Of a stretch of 64,000 nucleotides of DNA, positions 55,450-63,417 are shown piece by piece (the stretch's first letter is position 1; each line of letters starts with the position of its first letter). Where the stretch lies: the NCBI RefSeq assembly GCF_014851585.1, contig NZ_JACVAB010000007.1, positions 1 to 64,000 of the forward strand, given 5' to 3'. The notes under the pieces were generated by a model that searched no databases, was not told where the DNA came from, and saw only the letters and a program-made list of their open reading frames with translations. Source of the stretch: Agrobacterium sp. AGB01 (GTDB taxonomy: Bacteria; Pseudomonadota; Alphaproteobacteria; Rhizobiales; Rhizobiaceae). The translations under genes and the position numbers were made by a program.

Positions 55450-57177
55450 ATGAAATCCCTGAGCGGACCGATTGGTTCAGCACTCAACAAACGTGGCCTG
55501 ACGCTTGTCATGGCACTTGTACTTGTCGGTCTGGTCGCAGCCCCACTGGTGACCATTCTGGCGCAAACCATTTACCCCTCGGCGTCCGCATGGGGCGATG
55601 TCCTGGCAAGCCGACTGTCGCAGAACCTGTTTTGGCGCCCGACATTCAACACCATGGTCATTGGCCTGGGTGTGGCTGGTGGCTGTGTTGTGCTGGGTGG
55701 TTTTCTGGCCTGGCTGGTTGTGATGACTGACGTTCCCGGGCGGCCGGTCATCGCATTTATGGCGTCACTGCCCTTCATGATCCCTAGTTTCGCAACAGCG
55801 CTCGCCTGGGGCACCGTGTTTCGCAACGGCCGTGTTGGCGGTGGCGGCGGCTTGCTGGAAGGATGGGGTTTTTCTGTCCCTGACTGGTTGTCATGGGGTA
55901 TGACACCAACGATCATCGTATTGATTGCACATTACTATGCACTGGCGTTTACCGTCATTGCAGCAGCGCTTGCCGCCATTAATGGTGATCTTGTTGAAGC
56001 CGCACAAATGACCGGTGCATCACGCAAACGTATCCTGTTCGGCATTGTACTGCCGGTGGTAACACCCGCCATTATTGCTGGCGGTTCTCTTGCCTTTGCC
56101 GGAGCGGTTTCCAATTTCGCAGCACCAGCACTGCTTGGATTGCCCGTTCGTATGCAAACACTATCGACGCGGCTGTTCGGCATGATCGAAATCGGCCAGA
56201 CGGAGCGCGGTTACGTGCTCGCCATATTGCTGATCGGCATTTCTGCGATCTTCCTTGGACTTGGCAACCGCATGCTGTCGGGTCGCCGCAACTTCGTGAC
56301 GATTGGCGGTAAGGGCGCGGTGCCCCGCCGCACAACACTCGGCAGTGCACGCATACCGCTGACGCTGATTACTTGGATCATCTGTGTCCTCACCACCATT
56401 TTACCGATCCTGCTTCTGGTGGCAGCAAGCCTTGCGCCCTCATCGCTGGCACTGTTTTCGGACTGGACGATGCATTATTGGATTGGTGACGCCAACCCTG
56501 CATTTGCCCGTGGCCAACCGGGTATCGTTCATAATCCGCAGCTTATCTCGGCACTGACCACAACGCTGATCCTGGGAGCATCGGTAGCACTTGCTGCCAA
56601 CATTATCGGAACACTGATCGCCGTCGCCCTGACGCAACAGAAAGTGCCGGTTCTCAGCAATGTTGTTTCCCAACTCAGCTTCCTGCCGATGCTGCTGCCT
56701 GGTATTGCTTTTGCGGCTGCCTACATAGCACTTTACGGCGCGCCGATTGGTCCCTTGCCGGCACTTTACGGCACAAAACTACTCTTGGGCTTGGCCTTGA
56801 CCGCCGCCATGTTGCCCTTTGCCGTGCAGACCGGGCGGGCAACTGTGGCGCAGATTTCCGGCGACATTGACGAGGCCGCCCGCATGACCGGCGCCGGTTT
56901 CTTCCGCCGACTGGGTGCCATCACTCTACCGCTAGCGGCACGTGGTCTTGTGGCTGGCCTACTGATCACCTTCGTCAACGTCATTGGCGATCTTGCAATC
57001 ACCATTCTGCTTTACACACCGACATCACCACTGTTGGCCGTCCTGTCCTACTCCTATGCGTCGGATGGCTTCCACCAGTTCGCCAATGCTGTGACGCTGG
57101 TCATCCTGATCATTTCCATGCTGGCCACCGGCGCTGCAACCCTGCTGCGCGGCCGCCGCCGCCAATCCTTCAGCTGA
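55450..57177 (+). CDS. ABC importer permease, two fused modules (AfuB/FbpB-like)
   Basis: A 575-residue inner-membrane permease with two tandem six-helix modules. Two EAA loops are visible: DLVEAAQMTGASRKRILFGIVLPV near residue 185 and DIDEAARMTGAGFFRRLGAITLPL near 480, which dock to the ATPase. The fused architecture is that of AfuB/FbpB transporters. ATG 55450 is preferred because GGAG lies six bases upstream; an ATG at 55432 is in frame. Confidence 0.92.
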   Translation: MKSLSGPIGSALNKRGLTLVMALVLVGLVAAPLVTILAQTIYPSASAWGDVLASRLSQNLFWRPTFNTMVIGLGVAGGCVVLGGFLAWLVVMTDVPGRPVIAFMASLPFMIPSFATALAWGTVFRNGRVGGGGGLLEGWGFSVPDWLSWGMTPTIIVLIAHYYALAFTVIAAALAAINGDLVEAAQMTGASRKRILFGIVLPVVTPAIIAGGSLAFAGAVSNFAAPALLGLPVRMQTLSTRLFGMIEIGQTERGYVLAILLIGISAIFLGLGNRMLSGRRNFVTIGGKGAVPRRTTLGSARIPLTLITWIICVLTTILPILLLVAASLAPSSLALFSDWTMHYWIGDANPAFARGQPGIVHNPQLISALTTTLILGASVALAANIIGTLIAVALTQQKVPVLSNVVSQLSFLPMLLPGIAFAAAYIALYGAPIGPLPALYGTKLLLGLALTAAMLPFAVQTGRATVAQISGDIDEAARMTGAGFFRRLGAITLPLAARGLVAGLLITFVNVIGDLAITILLYTPTSPLLAVLSYSYASDGFHQFANAVTLVILIISMLATGAATLLRGRRRQSFS

Positions 57178-57186
57178 GGCAAAATT

Positions 57187-58227
57187 TTGATTTCGCTCGA
57201 CAATATCTCAAAATCCTTTGGCACATCCAATGCCGTGTCCAACGTCAGTTTCTCTGTGCCAGACGGTGCATTTCTTGTGCTTCTCGGCCCATCAGGGTGC
57301 GGCAAAAGCACGATGTTGCGGATGCTTGCCGGTCTCGATCAACCAACATCAGGCAAAATGCTATTTGGTGATACGCTTGTCGCAGATGGCGACACTGGCA
57401 ACTCGTTACCGCCAGCAGAGCGCAATGCCGGTCTGGTGTTCCAATCCTACGCCCTCTGGCCGCATATGACCGTTGCTGGCAACATCGAATGGCCGCTCAA
57501 GATTGCCAAACTGGCTGGTGAGCAACGGCGCACCCGTGTGCTGGAAGCCATGGAAATGCTTGGAATTGAAAAACTCGCTAACCGGTATCCCGGCGAAATT
57601 TCCGGTGGGCAGCAACAGCGTGTCGCCCTTGCACGCATGATCGCTCCCCGGCCAAAAATCATGTTATTCGACGAGCCTCTCTCCAATCTCGACGCCACAT
57701 TGCGGGTGGAGATGCGCTTCGAGCTTCTCAAAGTTCACGCGGCAACAGGCGCCACGGCCGTCTACGTCACGCATGATCAGGTTGAAGCAATGACAATGGC
57801 AACCCATGTGGCTGTGATGAACCACGGTCGTATCGAGCAGTTCGATGCGCCAGAGCGGTTGCTTGCAGAACCGGCCTCCGCCTTCGTTGCCGGTTTCGTC
57901 GGCACGCCGCCTGCCAATCTCATTCCCATTGACGATGGAAAGTGGTTCGGCACCCTGCCGGACCCTTTGCTGCGCAGCTACAGTGGCCACGCCATGGTGC
58001 GGGCAGAACAGATAGAGCTTGCTGACGAGTTGGGCCCACGAACATTTGAAGCGGTGTTGGCAGAGGTCGTCCCGATGGCTGGACGATTTCTGATTACCGG
58101 TATCGTCAACAGCCACCGCATCACCGCCATCTCCGACCGCCTATCGCGGCAATCCGGTAAATTATACTTCCGCCTTCCAACCGCTCCAGCGGCAATTTTC
58201 GACACACAAGGAACACGCATTTCATGA
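57187..58227 (+). CDS. ABC importer ATPase (AfuC/FbpC/PotA-like)
   Basis: A 346-residue ATPase with Walker A GPSGCGKST, Q-loop VFQSYALWPHM, signature ISGGQQQRVALARM (with the residues before it in the preceding strand), Walker B IMLFDEPLSNLD and the switch His in VYVTHDQVEAMTMA. A C-terminal TOBE-like regulatory domain follows (residues 240-346). The start is TTG 57187 with GAGG seven bases upstream; no ATG lies near. The stop overlaps the ATG of the phosphatase gene (ATGA). Confidence 0.94.
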   Translation: MISLDNISKSFGTSNAVSNVSFSVPDGAFLVLLGPSGCGKSTMLRMLAGLDQPTSGKMLFGDTLVADGDTGNSLPPAERNAGLVFQSYALWPHMTVAGNIEWPLKIAKLAGEQRRTRVLEAMEMLGIEKLANRYPGEISGGQQQRVALARMIAPRPKIMLFDEPLSNLDATLRVEMRFELLKVHAATGATAVYVTHDQVEAMTMATHVAVMNHGRIEQFDAPERLLAEPASAFVAGFVGTPPANLIPIDDGKWFGTLPDPLLRSYSGHAMVRAEQIELADELGPRTFEAVLAEVVPMAGRFLITGIVNSHRITAISDRLSRQSGKLYFRLPTAPAAIFDTQGTRIS

Positions 58228-58823
58228 AACGCATACTTCTGGTCCGCCACGGCGAAAGTGAATGGAACGCCGCTCGTCGCCTGCAAGGGCAGGCGGATAT
58301 CGAGCTTTCCGCGCGCGGTGAACAACAGGCGCGTGCCTTGGCTCCCATGGTTGCCAGCTTCAACCCCGACATGGTGCTTACCTCTGACCTGAAACGCGCT
58401 GCAGATACCGCCGCCCTGCTCGGCCATGCCGACGCAATCAGGGAGCCATTGCTGCGGGAACAGAATGTCGGTGCATGGACGGGTGTGGACATTGCCCAAC
58501 TGATGTCGGAAACGCCAGACGCCTATGCCGCTTGGCGCGCAGGTACCTTCGCACCTGAGAATGGTGAGATCTGGGCCCAATTTCGCATCCGCATTGGCCA
58601 TGTGATTGAGCAGACCCTAAACACAGATGCCGAGACGGTTTTGATGGTTTGCCATGGAGGCGTAATCCGCGCTGCACTCGACAGCGCTTTGGATCTTGCC
58701 CCTAAGAGTATTATCCCGGTTGGACCAGCAAGTCTGACAATTCTTGCCTTTCCAAAGGGCGAGGCAAGGCTGGAGGTTTTCAACGCCACAACCTTTGCCC
58801 CCATCCTTGACGCACCGGACTGA
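58224..58823 (+). CDS. Histidine phosphatase family protein (phosphoglycerate mutase-like)
   Basis: A 199-residue histidine phosphatase: the catalytic RHG motif LLVRHGESEWN with the phospho-accepting His at residue 8, the second catalytic region REPLLREQNVGAW and MVCHGGVIRAALD with the late His. The absence of a signal peptide places it in the cytoplasm. It is translationally coupled to the importer ATPase (ATGA), so a role in dephosphorylating the imported compound, or an intermediate of it, is likely. Substrate unproven. Confidence 0.9.
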   Translation: MKRILLVRHGESEWNAARRLQGQADIELSARGEQQARALAPMVASFNPDMVLTSDLKRAADTAALLGHADAIREPLLREQNVGAWTGVDIAQLMSETPDAYAAWRAGTFAPENGEIWAQFRIRIGHVIEQTLNTDAETVLMVCHGGVIRAALDSALDLAPKSIIPVGPASLTILAFPKGEARLEVFNATTFAPILDAPD

Positions 58824-58825
58824 GA

Positions 58826-59107
58826 TCAATCTCCGTCGACGGAGACCTGCTCACCAGTCTCAGGATGAAAACGCACTTCGATACGGCGGCCGTCCTTGTT
58901 ACGGCCTTCAATTTCGTAGCAGCCGTCATCGATGTCGACTTCACGCACCTCAATACCAAGAGCGGTGGCACGTTCGCGGATCTGTGCTTCACTCATCCAC
59001 TTGTCGATCTGGACATTGCCGCAGTGGCGATCGTGCCGATCATCGGCGTAGGCGGTAGAGACCAATGCAGTGGTGGCAAGCGCTGCGGCGATAACGAGAG
59101 TCTTCAT
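58826..59107 (-). CDS. PepSY-domain exported protein
   Basis: A 93-residue periplasmic protein: signal peptide MKTLVIAAALATTALVSTAYA-DD, then a short PepSY-like domain (RERATALGIEVREVDIDDGCYEIEGRNKDGRRIEVRF). PepSY proteins inhibit proteases or modulate sensor kinases. It is divergent from a second PepSY gene and from the two-component system, sharing one promoter region with them. ATG 59107. Confidence 0.9.
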   Translation of the reverse strand: MKTLVIAAALATTALVSTAYADDRHDRHCGNVQIDKWMSEAQIRERATALGIEVREVDIDDGCYEIEGRNKDGRRIEVRFHPETGEQVSVDGD

Positions 59108-59199
59108 GGTCGGTCATCCTTTCAGGGTTGGTGGGCAACCTCTGCCCGTTTGATGCCACAACCCTATGCGGCGTGCCCTGAGCGATAACTGACAGACTT

Positions 59200-59216
59200 T
59201 GTCAGCGAATTGTCAG
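59200..59216 (+). promoter_or_regulatory. PhoP-box-like direct repeat
   Basis: TGTCAG (59200-59205), five bases, TGTCAG (59211-59216): the hexamer-N5-hexamer layout bound by PhoP/OmpR-type regulators. An inverted copy CTGACA lies at 59189-59194. Located between the two divergent PepSY genes, it is a candidate autoregulatory site of the downstream response regulator. Confidence 0.55.
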
Positions 59217-59240
59217 TTTGAGAATGCTAATGTCGGCAGC

Positions 59241-59552
59241 ATGTTGAACCGTATTTTCCATTTCTTGCCCGTAGCATGCATGCTGGTGCTGATCCTGGCA
59301 CCCGTCAATGCCACGGCAAAGGATCTTGATCGTTTGCGTGATGCGGTAAAACGCGGTGATGTGCTACCACTCTCCGTATTGCAGGAAAAGCTGCGCATAT
59401 CCTATCCGGGCGACATCATAAAGGTGGAACTTGACGAAGATGATGGCCGCTTCATTTACGAGTTCAAAGTGTTGCAGGCCAATGGCCGGCTTTACGAGAT
59501 TGAGATGGACGCTAAGGATGGCACTATTCTCGATGTTGATGACGACGATTGA
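59241..59552 (+). CDS. PepSY-domain exported protein, upstream of a two-component system
   Basis: A 103-residue exported protein with signal peptide (FLPVACMLVLILAPVNATA-KD) and a PepSY domain (LPLSVLQEKLRISYPGDIIKVELDEDDGRFIYEFKVLQANGRLYEIEMDAKDG). The acidic tail DVDDDD is notable. It precedes the response regulator by five bases and is surely in the same operon; it may sense a periplasmic ligand or hold the kinase off, as small periplasmic proteins do in related FeuNPQ loci. That analogy is tentative. Confidence 0.9.
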   Translation: MLNRIFHFLPVACMLVLILAPVNATAKDLDRLRDAVKRGDVLPLSVLQEKLRISYPGDIIKVELDEDDGRFIYEFKVLQANGRLYEIEMDAKDGTILDVDDDD

Positions 59553-59557
59553 GGCCA

Positions 59558-60217
59558 ATGCGGGTTTTGCTTGTTGAAGATGATTTGCGAATTGCCCGCG
59601 ACGTAACCCTGCACCTTTCACGGGCGGGCTATCTCGTCGAGCATGAAAGCGATGGCGAGAGTGGCTGGTATCGTGGCGACAGCGAGGAATTTGCCGCTGT
59701 CGTGCTCGATCTTGGTCTGCCGAGCCTCGATGGCCTTTCCATCCTGAAACGCTGGCGAAGGGATGAGCGCGCTTTACCCGTTCTCATTCTGACCGCACGC
59801 AGTAATTGGGAAGAGCGGGTCGAGGGAATTGACGCCGGTGCCGACGACTACCTCGTCAAACCCTTTCATATGGCAGAACTGTTGGCCCGCCTGCGGGCCA
59901 TCATGCGTCGATCCCAACATACGGCAAGCCCAATCCTGACGGCGGGTCGGATCAGGGTCGATCCCCGTAGCCGCACTGTTTCGCTCGATACCGAACCTGT
60001 CGATGTCACACCCCTTGAATATCGCTGCCTTCACTACCTGATGGCCAATGCGGAGCGACACGTCTCGCAACTGGAGTTGACCGAACAGCTATACGCGCAG
60101 GATTTTGAGCGTGACAGCAATTCCGTGGAAGTTCTGATCGGCCGACTGCGCAAGAAGTTTGGCAAGCAGGTCATCACCACCCGCCGTGGTTATGGCTACA
60201 GGATTGACAAGGCATGA
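59558..60217 (+). CDS. OmpR/PhoP-family response regulator
   Basis: A 219-residue response regulator. The receiver domain begins RVLLVEDDLRIARD (acidic pocket), with the phospho-acceptor Asp in VVLDLGLPSLDGL and the Lys in DDYLVKPFHMAEL; the C-terminal winged helix (VTPLEYRCLHYLM, SNSVEVLIGRLRKKFG, ITTRRGYGYRI) is OmpR-type. ATG 59558 is used, with GAGG close upstream; it follows the PepSY gene by five bases and overlaps the kinase gene. Closest in style to PhoP/FeuP regulators. Confidence 0.94.
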   Translation: MRVLLVEDDLRIARDVTLHLSRAGYLVEHESDGESGWYRGDSEEFAAVVLDLGLPSLDGLSILKRWRRDERALPVLILTARSNWEERVEGIDAGADDYLVKPFHMAELLARLRAIMRRSQHTASPILTAGRIRVDPRSRTVSLDTEPVDVTPLEYRCLHYLMANAERHVSQLELTEQLYAQDFERDSNSVEVLIGRLRKKFGKQVITTRRGYGYRIDKA

Positions 60218-61584
60218 AGCGACCGCTTTCCATCCGTGCTCGATTCTTACTGGTATCGCTGATTGTCGTGCCCCTGGCACTGGCTTTGGCAGCCTTGTTC
60301 ATGACATCGATATTCTCAAGCAATCTTGAAGGCCGGCTGGAAGACGAACTGAAAGGGCATATCAACACCATTGCCGGCTCGATACGCGTGAGCGCCGACG
60401 GTGGACTAGAACATCCACTTGGCTTGATGGATCGACGTTTCTCGCAGGCATATAGCGGGCTTTACTGGCAGATCGGTGACCCTCCCCAGCCTGCGCTTTA
60501 TCGCTCGGAATCCCTTTGGGACACCAGTCTTCCACGACCGGCGGATCTGCCGGATGACGGTGCCGTACATCGTTACGTTGCCAATGGGCCAGAGAATACC
60601 AGACTGATTGTGCTGGAACGTCAGATCATGGTCAGTGCGCCAAGCGGTCTGAAGCCAGTTCAAATTTCGGTGGCTATAGACACGAAGGCACTGGATGATG
60701 CAAGCCGTGGATTTACGCTTGAAATCCTTCCTTACCTTGCCGGACTTGCGGCTTTCCTGATTGGCGCTTCGCTGGTGCAGGTAGTCTACGGTCTGAAGCC
60801 ACTGGCCGACCTAACCAAAGGACTGGACCGCATCAGGGAACGCCATAGCGGGCGTCTCATTGGTGCTTTGCCAGCTGAATTTGTACCAGTGGAACAAGCA
60901 GTCAATCGCCTGCTGGAAACACAGGCGCAATCACTTAGCAAGGCGCGTGCCCGTGCCGGTGATCTTGCACATGGACTCAAGACGCCGCTCACCGTACTTT
61001 CCAATGACGCTTTGACCTTACATGAGCGCGGTCATCAGGACCTCGCCGAGGAAATTGAACAGTTGGTGCAATTGATGCGCGGCCATGTCGAACATGAACT
61101 TGCACGCAGCCGCATCGTAACCAATGCCGACATGCGCCAAACCGATGCCAATGTCGAAACAATCATCGGGCAAATCGTCAAAACCTTGCAGCGAACACCA
61201 AAAGCCGAGGCACTTGAATGGCAAGTCGACATTAACGCGCCGCCGGATGTGCCCGTTGACGCGCAAGACCTGCGTGAACTCATTGGGAATTTGACGGAAA
61301 ACGCGGTTAAATGGGCAGTGGGTCAGGTTTCCATTACCTGGAAAGACGGCCGCTTAATCGTCGCCGATGATGGCCCGGGGGTTGACCCGGAAAAAATCCG
61401 TAGCATGACCGAGCGCGGTGTACGATTGGACAGTCAGACACCGGGGAGCGGTTTTGGGCTATCGATCGTACAGGAAATCTGTGAGGTTTATGGCTTGGTT
61501 CTGTCCATCGAAAACCGACAGGGCAGCGGCCTGATGACGACAGTGCTCTTTAAAGAGATCGCGACAAACTATCCCGGTAATTAG
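60214..61584 (+). CDS. PhoQ-like sensor histidine kinase
   Basis: A 456-residue sensor kinase with two membrane helices (FLLVSLIVVPLALALAALFMTSIF and ILPYLAGLAAFLIGASLVQVVYG) around a periplasmic sensor domain. A HAMP-like linker follows, then the phospho-accepting His in DLAHGLKTPLTVLSND (PhoQ style), the N box NLTENAVKWA, G1 VADDGPGVD and G2 GSGFGLSIV. Its ATG overlaps the regulator stop (ATGA). The ligand is unknown; PhoQ-like members sense divalent cations or periplasmic conditions. Confidence 0.94.
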   Translation: MKRPLSIRARFLLVSLIVVPLALALAALFMTSIFSSNLEGRLEDELKGHINTIAGSIRVSADGGLEHPLGLMDRRFSQAYSGLYWQIGDPPQPALYRSESLWDTSLPRPADLPDDGAVHRYVANGPENTRLIVLERQIMVSAPSGLKPVQISVAIDTKALDDASRGFTLEILPYLAGLAAFLIGASLVQVVYGLKPLADLTKGLDRIRERHSGRLIGALPAEFVPVEQAVNRLLETQAQSLSKARARAGDLAHGLKTPLTVLSNDALTLHERGHQDLAEEIEQLVQLMRGHVEHELARSRIVTNADMRQTDANVETIIGQIVKTLQRTPKAEALEWQVDINAPPDVPVDAQDLRELIGNLTENAVKWAVGQVSITWKDGRLIVADDGPGVDPEKIRSMTERGVRLDSQTPGSGFGLSIVQEICEVYGLVLSIENRQGSGLMTTVLFKEIATNYPGN

Positions 61585-61827
61585 ATGCAAACACAGTCAC
61601 AGCCGCCACTATGGATCAGAAAGGGTGCCTGTTTCGCGCAGGCGCCCATCCGTCACGTTTGCGTACTTCCAATTTGCTCGGATATTGCAAGACCTAAAGC
61701 ACAAAGGCGGGCATCGTGCTTAGAAAAATGACAGCCGATGGTCGGCATTGTCCATGCCGACCTGATCGAGATTTTTGCTGGCTTGGCTGCGTCTAACAGA
61801 CCGGTGCCTCGCAAAACCATCGCAATG

Positions 61828-62781
61828 TCAGTCTTCTAGACCTGTTGCGACAACCGAAATTTTAAAGGCTCCTTCAAGCGTAGGGTCAAAAGAAGCGCCC
61901 ATAACCACGTCCGTTTCTTCGCTCACGGCTTCACGAACCAATGTCATGGCTTCATCGATCTCATAAAGAGTCAGGTCTCTACCGCCGGATATTGACACAA
62001 GCGCGCCGCGTGCGTGCTTCAGTGACGGCAAGCCCAACAGTGGATTGGAGATTGCTTCGGCCGCTGCGAGCGACGCACGGTTTTCCCCACGCGCTTCGGC
62101 GGTTCCGATCAGCGCACGGCCGCCGCCCTTCATGACGTAGACCACGTCTGCAAAGTCGAGATTGACCAAGCCGTCACGGAGAATGAGATCCGTTATCGAC
62201 TTCACGCCCAAGGCCAAAACCTTGTCGGCAATTTTCAACGCACTGTCGAATGTCGTGCCGGGATTGGCGATTCTCAGCAGGTTCTGGTTCGGAATAACGA
62301 TCACGATATCTGCTGCAGCGAGCAGACCATCGACACCCTGCTGTGCCGCCTTGAGGCGTTTGGTGCCTTCAAAGCTAAACGGCAGCGTGACGACGCCCAC
62401 TGTCAGGATGCCTTTTTCTTTGCATGCCTGAGCAATGACCGGCGCTCCACCGGTACCGGTTCCACCGCCCATGCCAGCAGTGATAAAACACATATCGTAA
62501 CCGGCAAGATGATCCATGATTTCGTCCATGGTATCGATCGTCGCCTGCCGTCCGATTGCAGGATCAGCGCCAGCACCAAGCCCACCCGTCAGTTCAGGAC
62601 CAAGTTGAATAAAACGTTTGGCAGCGGTGTTTTTAAGCGCCTGCGCATCCGTGTTTGCTGCCATAAAATCAACACCATAGTCAGCCTCCGCAATCATGTT
62701 GTTGATTGCGTTGCCGCCGCCACCGCCAACACCGATGACGGCAATTTTGGGAGCGGTAGGGGAGGTGTTCATATGCTGCAT
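61828..62781 (-). CDS. ftsZ: FtsZ paralogue lacking the C-terminal tail (FtsZ2-like)
   Basis: A 317-residue tubulin-like GTPase. The nucleotide signature GGGTGTG is at residues 105-111, PKIAVIGVGGGGGNAINNM opens the domain, and the T7-loop catalytic acids are present in GLVNLDFADV. The chain stops right after the GTPase domain (FKISVVATGLED), so the linker and conserved tail that bind FtsA, ZipA and MinC are missing. Rhizobia are known to carry short second FtsZ proteins. ATG 62781 follows GAGGAA with ideal spacing. Confidence 0.93.
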   Translation of the reverse strand: MQHMNTSPTAPKIAVIGVGGGGGNAINNMIAEADYGVDFMAANTDAQALKNTAAKRFIQLGPELTGGLGAGADPAIGRQATIDTMDEIMDHLAGYDMCFITAGMGGGTGTGGAPVIAQACKEKGILTVGVVTLPFSFEGTKRLKAAQQGVDGLLAAADIVIVIPNQNLLRIANPGTTFDSALKIADKVLALGVKSITDLILRDGLVNLDFADVVYVMKGGGRALIGTAEARGENRASLAAAEAISNPLLGLPSLKHARGALVSISGGRDLTLYEIDEAMTLVREAVSEETDVVMGASFDPTLEGAFKISVVATGLED

Positions 62782-63417
62782 TTTATTCCTCGTTAACTAA
62801 CTTTTGCGGACATCACCTATCAGATTTGCATCTGATGCACTATGTCATTTGAACTGCATTTGTTTTCGGAGCCGTTGTCCTACGCCTCTCGTCCCAAGCA
62901 CGATCATTGATTTACCATGAGGCGCACAGTGACCGTGAGGCTGAACCCCTTGCAATAGACGGGGAATTTCTAGTTTCTCAGCCACAGGCCTTTTACTATT
63001 CTGGTTTACGGAAAGCTTGAATATGGGGTTTTGAAACCCTGACCATCTGATCAAATCGCATCAGATTTACGCCGGCATCATATGTTCAATGTCGCTTCGT
63101 ATCGCTGATCGGCCGCCCGAATTTCTTTTTGCAGCGTTTGATTCGCTTGCGAACTTATTTGTCGAGCAGGGTGGAAAACCTGTTTATCGATTCATATATC
63201 AGCAGCGTATTTGCCGGCATGTTGCGTATTTCTCATTTTTTGTAGCAGGTTAAATTGGTCGGCGAAAATTCCAACGACATGAAATTTTGATTATTGCGCC
63301 GTCAATTTTTTTTGCTATTAGTGAATACGAACGTTCGTTCTTTTTAGCCAAATCCCTGACGTATGGGGCACCACGTGCCATCCCAAGAGCAGGTGACATC
63401 TGAAAACGAGAATCTTG
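62782..63417. other. Intergenic region between ftsZ paralogue and tetR-type gene
   Basis: About 640 bases without a gene. It holds two dyads built from the same heptamer: ATCAGAT-N4-ATCTGAT (62819-62836) and ATCTGAT-N8-ATCAGAT (63045-63066), plus the palindrome next to the TetR gene. The divergent genes probably take their promoters from here. Confidence 0.5.
63327..63338. promoter_or_regulatory. Palindromic operator upstream of the TetR-type gene
   Basis: ACGAACGTTCGT is a perfect 12-bp palindrome 80 bases before the start codon, in an AT-rich promoter-like context. Perfect dyads of this kind are typical TetR/AcrR operators; autoregulation is likely. Confidence 0.6.
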
